Of a stretch of DNA of 64,000 bases, positions 23,933-33,112 are shown piece after piece. The DNA comes from Bacillus sp. FJAT-27225. GTDB taxonomy: Bacteria; Bacillota; Bacilli; Bacillales; Cytobacillaceae. Within the stretch, counting starts at the first letter, position 1; the number at the start of each line of letters is the position of its first letter. The notes under the pieces are model-generated. The model was not told the origin of the DNA. It saw only the letters and a list, made by a program, of their open reading frames with translations, and ran no database searches. Location: assembly GCF_001685025.1 (NCBI RefSeq), contig NZ_MAYU01000012.1, positions 918,467 through 982,466 of the forward strand. The letters are read 5' to 3'. Position numbers and translations under genes: made by a program.

Positions 23933-24941
23933 GAACATGCCCCTTTTGTTTAGTTTTTAGGAATAGAAAAGGATCGGCTAGGAGCTCTCTGATATTGTTT
24001 GGCATATGGTATACATGTCCTTTTGCATTACCTGAAAAGGGAATGTTTATTCCTTTTAAAAAGTTATGGGTATGATGGCGGTTGGGAATTGCCAAAAATA
24101 CTCTTAAATCTGAATTAGTGGCTGTGGGCTCACAAAGCAGAAAATAATCTATGAGTTTTATTAAGTAGGCATCTTTAAAAGATTGGTTGCATAAAAAACA
24201 ACCTCCTTTTCCTCTAATATAGACCAATTGATTATTACAGATGGGACAAGTAACCCCATCCATTAAATCCTTTCGAGTTATATGAAATGCGCTTGTCCCA
24301 CTTTTGTTATAAGGTGTATTAAGTGAAAGAAGGAAAGCGCAAATATCTTGAACTTGGTTAAAAGTTAAAATCTCTTTTTTATACAATCTTTCCAACTGAA
24401 AGATTCTCTGGACTATGGTATTAGCATGACATACCCTATCTACTTTTTCTGTGTTGGATTTTAGAATAGTCTTTGGGCTGGCAATTGAAACAAGATAATC
24501 AAAAGATAGGCCTGGAAATTGTTTTGATAGAAGAGAGCTGAGCTTGAGGATTAAATTTTTTGACTGAACAATGGGGTCTTCAAAGGCTTCTTCCATATCA
24601 CCTTCAATCCTGATGAGTTGGTCAAAATGTCCATCGAAAAACAGGACCCCTTTGATATTTTTGGACTCGATAATTAGACAGTATCTTCTGGTGAGAATGA
24701 GAGTATCAATTTGAAAGTAGTCGTCTTTGAAGGGAAGGCGGAGATCGTTGAGGATAAAATACCCGTCATCAGGAAGCATACGCAGGTAAAAATCTAACTG
24801 AGTTTCACCCCAGTACCCTGCTTTTCTCCGAGAAAGCTCACTTTCAATATCACTGCGCTTCGAACTTTGTTTGGGGAGGTTCCTGAGCAACGCTTCTAAC
24901 TTTAGTACCTTAAAAGGAATTTTCCGTTCATTTAAATTCAA
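23916..24941 (-). CDS. NERD-domain (nuclease-related) protein with zinc-ribbon-like motif
   Basis: A 341-residue protein. The N-terminal NERD domain (about residues 40-160) has GYWGETQLDFYL, a later IDTLILTRRYCLIIESKNIKG and other hallmarks of the PD-(D/E)XK nuclease-related fold; the D...ESK residues would form the active site. At about 230-255 is a Cys4 motif (CPICNNQ...CFLCNQS). The start is a TTG at 24939-24941 with AGGAGG ten bases upstream. It heads the comFA-comFC operon and overlaps comFA. It may process or protect DNA during uptake, or may just be a passenger; no such gene heads the B. subtilis comF operon. Confidence 0.85.
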   Translation of the reverse strand: MNLNERKIPFKVLKLEALLRNLPKQSSKRSDIESELSRRKAGYWGETQLDFYLRMLPDDGYFILNDLRLPFKDDYFQIDTLILTRRYCLIIESKNIKGVLFFDGHFDQLIRIEGDMEEAFEDPIVQSKNLILKLSSLLSKQFPGLSFDYLVSIASPKTILKSNTEKVDRVCHANTIVQRIFQLERLYKKEILTFNQVQDICAFLLSLNTPYNKSGTSAFHITRKDLMDGVTCPICNNQLVYIRGKGGCFLCNQSFKDAYLIKLIDYFLLCEPTATNSDLRVFLAIPNRHHTHNFLKGINIPFSGNAKGHVYHMPNNIRELLADPFLFLKTKQKGHVHEIHH

Positions 24942-25020
24942 TAATCATTCTCCTCCTTTCGTTTACTAGGAACTTTCTATAAATGCGTTGAATCTTCCTT
25001 CCAGCCAACTCTTCGTTTTG

Positions 25021-25045
25021 TGAAAAAAATATGAACTATTTTTCA
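25021..25045. promoter_or_regulatory. AT-rich dyad upstream of the NERD-comF operon
   Basis: TGAAAAA and TTTTTCA flank 11 bases, about 80 bases before the operon start. Competence operons carry ComK AAAA-N5-TTTT boxes; this site has A and T tracts but not the right spacing, so it is listed only as a possible operator. Confidence 0.3.
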
Positions 25046-25077
25046 ATCCGCTATCATTCTGCTATTGCAGAGCTAGC

Positions 25078-25175
25078 TTTTATGCGTGCTTTTTTGTTTT
25101 TATGTGCAATTTTAAAAATTTATGCGCACTTTTTCCGTTTTTATGCGTACTTCCAGAAATATATGCGCACAAGCT
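25078..25175 (+). repeat. Degenerate short tandem repeat, TTTATGCGCACTTT-like units
   Basis: Units TTTTATGCGTGCTTTTTTG, TTTTATGTGCAATTTTAAA, TTTATGCGCACTTTTTCCG, TTTATGCGTACTTCCAG and ATATGCGCACAAG follow at 20-23-base steps. It is related to the minus-strand array at 20690-20835. Confidence 0.7.
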
Positions 25176-25257
25176 ATGGTCCACCTATTAAATACTAGTT
25201 GCTCCTCCCCCAAAACTCTAGCTGACTATTAAAAATTATATTTCTCTAAAGGAAACA

Positions 25258-25283
25258 AGCCATCCCGCTAACGCAGGATGGCC
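25258..25283 (-). terminator. Hairpin after the radical SAM gene
   Basis: GCCATCC/GGATGGC with a ten-base loop lies about 45 bases past the stop codon. The T-run on the minus strand (TTGTTT) is weak. Confidence 0.5.
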
Positions 25284-25325
25284 CCATCATCCAAAACCCA
25301 AACCTCTACACACTCTAAAACACAA

Positions 25326-27131
25326 TTAAAAACCTTTCTCCTCCCCGGAATAGACCGAAACGCTTTTGCGGTCCACGATACCGAGCTTGCAGCGAATTCC
25401 ACGTAGGATCTCGTCACCAAGCAATTCGAGTCCTATCCAGCCGAGGGATAAGAAGTCGGCGTAGCGTTTGGAGACTTCCCATTTGAGTTCGTTTTTGCCG
25501 CAGATGCTGTGGCGGTTGACTTCTTCGACTTCTCTTTTGATGAGGGCGAGTCCGGCTTGTTTGTCATCTTCAGGCAGGAGCAGCATTTGATCGATTCGCT
25601 TCATGAATTCTAGGGATTTGGTAATTTTGTATTCTATTTCCTCGTATTCATCCTGCTGAATCAGGCCGTATTTAAGCTTGAATTTATTTAGCAGGAGGGC
25701 CGAGTCATAGGTAGCGCGGACGATTTCGTCGCGGGTCATGGCGTTGGTTTCGTAGCTGAGCATGTACTTCCAGGAAGGTGACAGCATTGCCTGGCGAAAG
25801 TCCTCCAGATGAAAACAGAACTTCCTGTAGCCGTGCAATTCTGGGTGCTCATAGGCCGGGCTGCCGGGATCCAGGAATGGAGCGAGCGGCGCAATAAAAT
25901 ACGATATGCGTGAGTCGTTACCACACTTATTGTGAATCTTTTCACAAAATAACACATTATCAAGAGCGCTCTGATAGCTTTGTCCAGGGATACCGGTCAT
26001 GAAGAACAAATCAATCTTGGCACAGCCGTGCTGTAGCGCATATTGCAGGGTTTCAATAATCTTCTTATTGGTGCAGTTAAACTTGCCATTGACGCGGCGA
26101 ATTTCCTGATCAGACGATTCGAGTGTAATCTCGATGCTATATTTGGGGACCGCTTTATGGAGCCTTTCGAAAAAGTCCTCATCCACATACTGAAACAGTT
26201 CGAAAACAAGCTCATCCTTGAGGTTCATTTTTGACAACCCATCAAAAAACTCTTCAACGTATTCCTTGCCGCCTTCGCGAATGTCATTCAATAGGAAGAT
26301 GGGTGCCCGGCTGAATCGCTGAATAAGGGAGATGTCTTCCAGCATACTCTGCGGAGACCTCATCAAGATTTTCTTCCGGTTGCAGTTCAATGCATAGGCA
26401 TCCCGGGATCCTCCGCAAATCAGACAATTATAATTGCAGCCTTTCGAAGTCAGGATTGCCGTATTCGGATAGTGCAGCCAACCCTTATAGGGCAGCGGGT
26501 CAAGCAGGTTGAAGCATTTAAAAACTGAGCGGATGACATAGCGGTAGCCCGGGAGGTTGAAATCATCCAGGCTGTCCGGAACATACGTATGCGGGTTATG
26601 AATATGTTCCCCATCCCGTTTCCAGCTTAGATTAGGAATCATGCTCAAATCCCTGTGCCCGGCATCCAGGGCATTCAAGAGCATCAGAATCAGCTTTTCA
26701 GTTGTATCACCCCTCACAACATAGTCAACACAAGGGTACTCAAGCAATTCTTCGTGAAAATAGGTGGAGGATAGTCCCCCGAACATGACTGGTACTGTCG
26801 GATGGAGTTTTTTGCAAATGTTTGCGAGTTCTATGCTGCCATGTGCGTGTGGCAGCCAATGGAGGTCGATGCCGAATGATTTTGTCTTAATCCGGCGGAG
26901 CTTTTTTTCTACATCGAAGTGTGGGTCCATCAGCATCCGGTTGGCGATGTTAATGATTTTGACTTTTAGTCCGTACCGTTCTAGGTAATCCCCTATACTC
27001 GTCAAACCAATTGGGTACATCTCAAACACTGGTGAAGAGGGGACAACATCGCTAATTGGGCCAGTGAATAGCATCTCCTTCCTAAAATCATAAACAGTTG
27101 GCGGATGAAGCAATACTAAATCGTAAACCAT
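25326..27131 (-). CDS. B12-binding-domain radical SAM protein
   Basis: A 601-residue cytosolic enzyme. The N-terminal part (about residues 1-190) looks like a cobalamin-binding Rossmann domain, with MFGGLSSTYFHEELLEYP and VVRGDTTEKL. The radical SAM core follows, with the iron-sulfur motif CNYNCLIC (CxxxCxxC) at about 235-242 and a GGSRDAYALN segment right after it. About 200 C-terminal residues are not assigned. It resembles a family in which B12 and SAM domains are joined in one long chain and whose substrate is unknown. It stands alone between the comF operon and degV, so context gives no clue. GGTGATGAA precedes the ATG. Confidence 0.85.
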   Translation of the reverse strand: MVYDLVLLHPPTVYDFRKEMLFTGPISDVVPSSPVFEMYPIGLTSIGDYLERYGLKVKIINIANRMLMDPHFDVEKKLRRIKTKSFGIDLHWLPHAHGSIELANICKKLHPTVPVMFGGLSSTYFHEELLEYPCVDYVVRGDTTEKLILMLLNALDAGHRDLSMIPNLSWKRDGEHIHNPHTYVPDSLDDFNLPGYRYVIRSVFKCFNLLDPLPYKGWLHYPNTAILTSKGCNYNCLICGGSRDAYALNCNRKKILMRSPQSMLEDISLIQRFSRAPIFLLNDIREGGKEYVEEFFDGLSKMNLKDELVFELFQYVDEDFFERLHKAVPKYSIEITLESSDQEIRRVNGKFNCTNKKIIETLQYALQHGCAKIDLFFMTGIPGQSYQSALDNVLFCEKIHNKCGNDSRISYFIAPLAPFLDPGSPAYEHPELHGYRKFCFHLEDFRQAMLSPSWKYMLSYETNAMTRDEIVRATYDSALLLNKFKLKYGLIQQDEYEEIEYKITKSLEFMKRIDQMLLLPEDDKQAGLALIKREVEEVNRHSICGKNELKWEVSKRYADFLSLGWIGLELLGDEILRGIRCKLGIVDRKSVSVYSGEEKGF

Positions 27132-27295
27132 TTCATCACCCTAATTTTTTATTAAATGATGTGCTCCCTTACATTTTGGCATATTTTGGTCAAAATAAGG
27201 TCTTTTGTTACGAAATGTAATCGAATGTTCAATCTTTCACAAATTTTAGTGAGAAAGCTCTCACTCCCTTACTACCAAACGGAGAAGTCACCAAT

Positions 27296-27323
27296 TAAAA
27301 AGCCATCCCAAAATGAGATGGCT
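27296..27323 (-). terminator. Terminator of degV
   Basis: The stem AGCCATC/GATGGCT has an AT-rich loop and a minus-strand T-run directly after it, 10 bases past the stop codon. Confidence 0.85.
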
Positions 27324-27333
27324 ATGTTAGACA

Positions 27334-28176
27334 TTATCTTTTTTTATACCAGCCCATCCCCATTGCGCCTTCACCTAAATGGGTACCGATAACAGGGCCA
27401 AAGTAGCCAATCGAAAACCTGACTTGGGGAAGGGTTGATTCTAGTTCTGCCTTCCATGCAAGTGCTTCTTCCTCGCGGTTAGCATGAATGATCACCGCTT
27501 CGTATTCCCCAGCTTCTACGGTGGCTTCTTTCAATAATTCAACAATCCGGTTCATTGCTCTTTTACGGGTGCGGATTTTTTCAAAAGGAACGATCATCTT
27601 TTCCTCAAAATGAAGCAGGGGCTTCACTTGTAGAAGGCTGCCGATCAATGCCTGGGCACTTGATAGCCTGCCGCCTCGCTGAAGATGGGCAAGGTCATCT
27701 ACCATAAAATAAGCCCGCATCGTCTTTTTCATTTCCTCTAGCCGTCCGACAATTGCCTCGGGATTTTCACCGCGATTTGCCATTTCCGCTGCCTCAAGTA
27801 CATAAAAGCCCTGGACCATGCAGCTGATTTCGGAATCGAATGGATAAAGCGCAATCCCTTCTACCATCGAGCCTGCCGTGACTGCTCCCTGATAGGTGCC
27901 GCTTATCCCGCTCGACAAGTGAATGCTGATGATAGCATCATATTCCTTGCTAAGCCGTTCAAAAAGGTCAGCAAATTGCCCAATTGGAGGCTGGGAGGTT
28001 GTGGGCAATCCCTTTGTCTTTACTTCCTCGTAAAATTCGGATGCATGTATTTCAACTTCTTCCTGATACGCTTCTTCACCAAAAATAACATTTAAAGGAA
28101 TCATATGTATGTTCAATCGTTCGCGCAGTTCCCGTGGTATGTATGCCGTACTATCTGTGACAACAGCAGTTTTCAT
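27334..28176 (-). CDS. degV: DegV family fatty-acid-binding protein
   Basis: A 280-residue cytosolic protein. The N-terminus MKTAVVTDSTAYIP and the motifs LPTTSQPPIGQF and SSGISGTYQGA are those of DegV proteins, which bind a fatty acid and present it to the kinase FakA. In B. subtilis degV (yviA) lies between degU and comFA, the same relative place as here. In this genome a broken phosphodiesterase gene and a radical SAM gene separate it from its usual neighbours. Confidence 0.93.
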   Translation of the reverse strand: MKTAVVTDSTAYIPRELRERLNIHMIPLNVIFGEEAYQEEVEIHASEFYEEVKTKGLPTTSQPPIGQFADLFERLSKEYDAIISIHLSSGISGTYQGAVTAGSMVEGIALYPFDSEISCMVQGFYVLEAAEMANRGENPEAIVGRLEEMKKTMRAYFMVDDLAHLQRGGRLSSAQALIGSLLQVKPLLHFEEKMIVPFEKIRTRKRAMNRIVELLKEATVEAGEYEAVIIHANREEEALAWKAELESTLPQVRFSIGYFGPVIGTHLGEGAMGMGWYKKR

Positions 28177-28275
28177 ATATTAATACCATCCTTATAGGTT
28201 TATATGTTCCTATTTTATAGGAAGCCAGTGGAAAAAGCATCCTTGTAAATAGAAAAGATTAGAATCTCAAACGAG

Positions 28276-28303
28276 GAAAACCGCACCCTGCTGGATGCGG
28301 TTC
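28276..28303 (-). terminator. Terminator after the broken phosphodiesterase gene
   Basis: The stem AACCGCATCC/GGGTGCGGTT (with one G-T pair) is followed by TTTTCC on the minus strand. Confidence 0.75.
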
Positions 28304-28387
28304 TTATCCCATTATCATGCTTTGTCTTTCATGGAGTCTATTCTTTAGCTTAGCATATCTCAAATAAAGAGACGGCAGCTGCCCAAC

Positions 28388-30055
28388 CTATTGATTTGCA
28401 ACGACTGGCAAAGTCAGTCGGTACTTTGCAAACCCGCCTGCTGCTTCACCAACATACGCAATAGGGCTGTTATCGCCAATTACTTTTTGTGCATCTGGAG
28501 AGGATTCAAAGGTTACATTTACCTCAGACGATACTGCCGAGAACCGATAGTTTTGATCGGCAGAAGGATTGATTGTTCCAACTTCCAGAATGTAGTCGAT
28601 GATAGCCTGGCGGTTTTCATCAGGGTACATTGTTACTGCCGATTTGTTTCGTACACCAGGGAAATTCCCGCTTGCACGGTAATTGTTTGTTGCCACAAGG
28701 AATACCTGGTTTGGATCAATTGGCTTGCCATCGAACTCAAGGTTCTTGATTCGGTTGGCAGAATCATTTACCAGATTTCCTTTAGGATCATATTTCGCCG
28801 GCTCAGTTACATCAATCTCATACGTAACCCCATCAATAACATCATAATTGTAAGCTTGGAAATCAGTATTTATTAGCGGCTGCTCGCCGCCCTTTGTTAC
28901 ATCAATTTGGTTGAATTGGCCTGCGGACATTTCAAGCCATTCTTTCACATCTGCACCCGTCACTTTAATCGTGGCAACTGTGTTCGGATACAGGTAAAGG
29001 TCTGCTACGTTCTTAATAAAGATGCCGCTTACGACCTGACAAAAGTTGAAGGCGTCGACGCCGTCATTTCCGGACATAACCACGGCTTGTTCCCTGGAGG
29101 CTATAAAGACCTTCCTGGAGTTGACCAGGCGAAAGGAACAGTAAACGGCGTTCCATTCATCATGGCCGGCAATTGGGGCAACAACCTCGGTGTCATGGAC
29201 ATTGTGATTGAAAAAGTAAAGGGAAAATGGTTAGTAACAGATTCAAAAGTCCATTTCCTTATAACCAGCATCTCCCATGCCAGTATGGGCCAGGACGATA
29301 ATCAGGTCCGCACCCTCTTTTTTCATTTTAGGAATATTGGTTTCTACCGATTTGACAATATCCTTTGTAATGACTTTTCCTTCCAGGTTTGCTTTATCCC
29401 AGGTCATAATTTGTGGCGGAACTACTCCGATTACGCCCACTTTAATCACTTGTGTTTTGCCGCTGTTGTCTTTAACCTTTTTGTTTATGATTTGGTATGG
29501 CTTGAAGTAGTTTACATCGTTTGAAGGGTTGCTGTCTCCATCATCCTTAAAGACGTTCGCGTTTACATATGGCATTGGCGCATCGTCAAGAACTTCATCA
29601 AGGAACTCGAGACCATAGTTAAATTCATGATTGCCCAATGTTGCAGCATCATAGCCAAGCAGGCTCATCGCTTCAAATACAGGATGGACCTCGCCATCTT
29701 CAAGTACATCAACCTTGGCTTTGTAATCGCCAAGCGGGTTACCCTGGATGAGGTCACCGTTATCGAACAGGAGTGAGTTTTTTGCCTCAGCCCTTGCCTG
29801 CTTAATGAGAGTTGCAGTTTTAGCTAATCCATACTCATCGGTAGGAGCATCTTTGTAGTAATCGTAATTAACCAGATGAGTATGAATATCTGTCGTTCCC
29901 ATAATCCTTAAGTCAACTTCAAATTTTCCGGCTTGATCCGGCTTAGCTGCAGTTGCCGGGTTAATGGAAAATGGTGTAGAAAAAATAGATAATGCCAGTG
30001 TTGCCACAGCTAAGGATTTCCCAACCTTTTTAATGGACCCCTTCACATTGCGCAC
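28388..30055 (-). pseudogene. 5'-nucleotidase / 2',3'-cyclic-nucleotide phosphodiesterase, broken by an internal inversion
   Basis: The minus-strand N-terminal part (29251-30055) has a signal peptide and metallophosphoesterase motifs (GTTDIHTHL, DNGDLIQGNPLG, TLGNHEFNYG). The C-terminal part (28388 to about 29020) has the 5'-nucleotidase substrate domain (KVTGADVKEWLE, ATNNYRASGNFPG). The piece that belongs between them, with the metal motif ISGHNHGLFPGG and IMAGNWGNNLGVMDIVIE, is on the plus strand at about 29022-29250. Some of the middle also appears to be missing. The intact family are extracellular CpdB/YfkN-type enzymes that scavenge nucleotides. No full product can be made. Confidence 0.9.
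29022..29250 (+). other. Inverted internal segment of the phosphodiesterase gene
   Basis: A segment of about 230 bases that reads in the plus direction as AAYDLTKVEGVDAVISGHNH and on to GKWLVTDSK, a continuous central part of the same enzyme. Its borders lie near 29018-29027 and 29247-29253. No obvious inverted repeats flank it by eye. Confidence 0.85.
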
Positions 30056-30481
30056 TCCCCTATTATTTTAATTAGTGCCAAAAGTATGACACCTCTATCA
30101 TTTTAGTCATCAGTAGAATCGTTTGTAAACTTTTAAGAAGCGGAAATATTCGTTTATTATCGATATAAACTCGCAGATTAAGCACTTTTTTTACACATTC
30201 TTAACTATTTTCCGAACATTTTAGGAAAATCGGCCCTTTCTGACAGTAAAACTGCTATTTCCGACAATTTTCTTCGTCAAAAAATGCTTCTATTTGCCCG
30301 GTACATTTTAAACAAATATAGTTCTTTGTATTTACAACTTAACCAAACCCGAACAAATCATTCTATAACCCTAATCAATACAAAAAACACTCCAACAAAT
30401 GAACTGCACCCCAATTGTTAGACACACTTAACAATTGGGGTCACTTCACAAATGGAGTGTTTTTTGAACAGCACGGGATAC
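30056..30481. other. Intergenic region between degU and the broken phosphodiesterase gene
   Basis: About 425 AT-rich bases. The only clear structure is the long palindrome at 30363-30470. The rest shows no gene, and no confident promoter for the phosphodiesterase gene was found. Confidence 0.55.
30363..30470. terminator. Long palindrome, bidirectional terminator, IS3-end-like
   Basis: Outer arms AAAAAACACTCCA / TGGAGTGTTTTTT enclose the inner arms ACCCCAATTGTTA / TAACAATTGGGGT. T-runs at both ends suit termination of degU on one side. The inner part TGAACTGCACCCCAATTGTT resembles inverted-repeat ends of IS3-family (IS150-group) elements, as far as recalled, so it may be two abutted element ends turned terminator. 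Confidence 0.65.
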
Positions 30482-31168
30482 TTATCTAACCTCGACCCAG
30501 CCATTCTTGATGGCTACGACTACAGCCTGCGTCCGGTCATTTACATTCATTTTCTGTAAAATATTGCTGACATGGTTTTTAACCGTTTTTTCGCTTATAT
30601 AGAGAGCTTCGCCTATTCCGCGGTTGCTTTTTCCATCAGCCAGCATTTGGAGAACCTCGCATTCCCTTCTGGTCAGCAGATGGAGCGGCCTGCGAATTTC
30701 GGTTTGCTGCAAACCGGCCGCAGCACTTTCCTCAGCTGCCCCTACAAGCCGGCGATATTCATTAACAAGATTGTGGGTTACTTTGGGGTGGAGGTAAGAT
30801 CCTCCTGCCGCGACGACTTTTACTGCCTCGATAAGGGCATCTGCATCCATCTCCTTGAGCAAGTAGCCCCTTGCCCCAGTTTGCAATGCATGCATCACAT
30901 AATTCTCATCATCATGGATGGACAAAATGATGATTTTCGTTTCCGGATAGCGCTCCATGACAAGTGCCGTCGCTTCTACCCCGTTAAGATTCGGCATGTT
31001 GATATCCATAATGACAACATCTGGGTCATGCTCCTTAATCAAATCAAGAGCGCTTGTCCCATCGTCCCCTTCGGCAACAACATCAAAGGATTTTTCAAAC
31101 TCCAAAATCCTTTTTACTCCTTCACGGAAAAGCTGGTGGTCGTCTATAATTACTATCTTTGTTTTCAT
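30482..31168 (-). CDS. degU: DegU, response regulator
   Basis: A 228-residue NarL/LuxR-type regulator. The receiver domain begins [18 protein letters not shown], with the phosphorylated Asp in VVIMDINMP (about residue 56). The C-terminal helix-turn-helix ([18 protein letters not shown], about 165-228) binds DNA. The start at 31166-31168 was chosen because AGGAGG lies eight bases upstream and the B. subtilis protein begins at the same place; longer readings run into the degS-degU gap. DegU controls exoenzymes, motility, competence and biofilm genes. It lies about 30 bases after degS. Confidence 0.97.
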   Translation of the reverse strand: MKTKIVIIDDHQLFREGVKRILEFEKSFDVVAEGDDGTSALDLIKEHDPDVVIMDINMPNLNGVEATALVMERYPETKIIILSIHDDENYVMHALQTGARGYLLKEMDADALIEAVKVVAAGGSYLHPKVTHNLVNEYRRLVGAAEESAAAGLQQTEIRRPLHLLTRRECEVLQMLADGKSNRGIGEALYISEKTVKNHVSNILQKMNVNDRTQAVVVAIKNGWVEVR

Positions 31169-31199
31169 TCCCATCGCCTCCTTGTAACTCCTCCCGCTA

Positions 31200-32345
31200 T
31201 TATTCCTGCGGTATCGGCACCTGGATGATGACTGCTGCCCCCTGTCCAGGCTTGGATGAAATCGCGAATTGTCCGCCAAGCAGATCAACTCGTTCTTTCA
31301 TGCCCATGATGCCGAACGAATTGTATTTTCTCTTTTTCGGATCAAATCCTTTGCCGTTGTCCTTAATGACAACTGTAACTCCTGTTTCCTTCATTTCAAG
31401 CTTTACTTGGATTTCACTGGCTTCAGCATGCTTCAAGGCATTCTGGACTGATTCCTGAACCAGCCTGAAAAGAGCCACTTCATAGTTGGAAGGGAGACGT
31501 TGGTCGGCCCTAAGATTGTGGAAGGATATCTTTACTGTTTTATGGTAATCCTCCATTGTTTGCAGGTATTTCTTTAATGTTGGAATAAGTCCAAGATCAT
31601 CGAGTGCCATCGGCCGTAAATCATAGATGATACGGCGAACTTCATACAAAGAGTTCCTGACCATTTGCTTGAAGCTTTTAATTTCGGCAAGGGCTGCATC
31701 AATGCCATCTTCTTTGTATACACGCTCAACCAGGTCAGAACGCATCATGACATTTGCCAGCATTTGAGCGGGCCCATCATGAATTTCACGTGAAAGCCGC
31801 TTTCTTTCCTCTTCCTGGGCCTCAATGATTTTCAGGCCGAATTCCACCTTAAGCTTGGCATCTTCAATCAGTTCCCCCATTTCCTTCAAATCGCTCATTA
31901 GGTAATTCATGACGACAGAAATTTGGGAGACAAGGTGATCTGCACGGTCTATCGTTTCATGTAAGCCATTCATCCTTCGGACCAGGTCCTTCTTCCGTTC
32001 ATGCAGCTGCTTTTCCATCTGCCTGTTCAGAGTCAGCTCCAACTGAAGTTCATGCGCCTTTTCATACGCTTCCCGTACTTGATCTTCGCTATAGTTTTTA
32101 AAATGCATACTGACTTCCGAAAGCTTGGATCTGGATAGGCGGACTTTGGCTTCGAGGCGCTCCCCTTCACCAACCACCCTATCTGTCAGTTCCTCCACTT
32201 CTGCCAATTCCGAATTCAATGTTTCCAAATCAGCTCGAGATTCTTCACCAATACTGTAGATTTCATTCTTGCTTCTTCCGACTGACTCAATCATTCTTGC
32301 CAGGATGACATCAAGTGTTTTAGTATCAAAATCCTTTATTCTCAT
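31200..32345 (-). CDS. degS: DegS, cytosolic sensor histidine kinase
   Basis: A 381-residue kinase with no membrane segment. A long N-terminal coiled-coil sensor (about residues 20-170), a HisKA_3 phosphoacceptor region ([18 protein letters not shown], the His in EIHD) and a HATPase_c domain ([20 protein letters not shown]) occur in order. It phosphorylates DegU encoded just downstream. Size and domain order equal B. subtilis DegS (385). Confidence 0.97.
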   Translation of the reverse strand: MRIKDFDTKTLDVILARMIESVGRSKNEIYSIGEESRADLETLNSELAEVEELTDRVVGEGERLEAKVRLSRSKLSEVSMHFKNYSEDQVREAYEKAHELQLELTLNRQMEKQLHERKKDLVRRMNGLHETIDRADHLVSQISVVMNYLMSDLKEMGELIEDAKLKVEFGLKIIEAQEEERKRLSREIHDGPAQMLANVMMRSDLVERVYKEDGIDAALAEIKSFKQMVRNSLYEVRRIIYDLRPMALDDLGLIPTLKKYLQTMEDYHKTVKISFHNLRADQRLPSNYEVALFRLVQESVQNALKHAEASEIQVKLEMKETGVTVVIKDNGKGFDPKKRKYNSFGIMGMKERVDLLGGQFAISSKPGQGAAVIIQVPIPQE

Positions 32346-33112
32346 ATCTTCCTCCCGGTGCCCAGCGCCCCGTTAAACTCAAGATTTTAGTTGGGAACAT
32401 TCTTGGATTCCCATTTCTAATTCTTAGTTTATCGTGAAAGAATGAACGAAACTATCCATTAATTGAAATAATTTCCGGGATAAAGAAAAAATCGGCAATA
32501 AGGATTATAATTGCAATATCAGTCTGTATCCTTTAGCCTATATAAAGGAGCGATAAACCTATTACTCTGGGTTTTTTTAACCAAACACTATGATTATATT
32601 AGATAGTCATAGATGTTCTCACTATGTATGCAGTGCTAATTATATCATGCAACTTTTTATCCATGTTAACATTTCACCTCTTTTATTGGCTAATGAATTG
32701 GGAAAATATTTCTCCCTTCGCCTCGCCATCCCCATTGAAGACATATTTCAAGGAGGGTAAAATGGTGAGTGCAGTTTGTACTATAAATCTGTAAATGTGG
32801 GTAAATAACTAACAAATTTTCCAATAAACACCCTTTGTGTAAGTATATTTACAAAAATCGACTTTCTTTTAAAGAATACGTAACACCTTTATGATTTTTG
32901 TACCATCACCTAGAGCAGGTTTGGAAAATTTATGCCTCATTAACGGGCTGTAAGACCCCACCTCAAGGCTAGGGACTCAATGAAGCGTAGGTGGGGGTAA
33001 CAGCCCGTAAAAGCCCGATTGGTTCAACTAACAATCAGCCGGGGATGAAGACCCCCCACTGATTGAAGTTTCACTTTATCTGAATAATAACAGCAGGGAA
33101 GGAGCATTCTTT
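32346..33112. other. degS-yvyE intergenic region
   Basis: About 770 bases between divergent genes. It holds the second copy of the structured repeat element (32938-33079), just upstream of yvyE, and a possible ten-codon frame at 32762-32794 (MVSAVCTINL) with AAGGAGGG before it. The rest is AT-rich and shows no gene. Promoters of degS and yvyE must lie here but were not resolved. Confidence 0.55.
32938..33079 (+). repeat. Structured repeat element, copy 2 (IS200/IS605 right-end / omega-RNA-like)
   Basis: A 142-nt element with the same outline as 651-790: stem ACGGGCTGT/ACAGCCCGT around CCCCACCT/AGGTGGGG, the same 40-nt block with GCCCGATTGGTTCAACTAAC, a hairpin CAATCAG...CTGATTG with an inner GGGG/CCCC, and the common tail AAGTTTCACTTTAT. 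Stem changes relative to copy 1 partly preserve pairing, so the structure seems to matter. It ends 34 bases before yvyE and points toward it. No transposase is linked. Confidence 0.6.

Larger units (their letters stand above)
24942..25325. other. Intergenic region upstream of the NERD-comF operon
   Basis: About 380 bases between the operon start and the stop codon of the radical SAM gene. It holds an AT-rich dyad (25021-25045), a degenerate short tandem repeat (25078-25175) and a hairpin (25258-25283) after the radical SAM gene. No reading frame is credible. Confidence 0.6.

Noticed and set aside
25021-25045. ComK box upstream of the NERD-comF operon
   Set aside because: A and T tracts are present, but the AAAA-N5-TTTT spacing is not met, so only a generic dyad is reported.
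25078-25175. CRISPR array
   Set aside because: The units are degenerate, about 20 bases apart with no unique spacers, and no cas genes are present.
28907-29524. 205-codon plus-strand frame in the phosphodiesterase region
   Set aside because: Only its middle is meaningful, and that part is the inverted fragment of the enzyme; the ends are antisense to the flanking minus-strand parts. It was treated as a rearranged piece and not as a gene.
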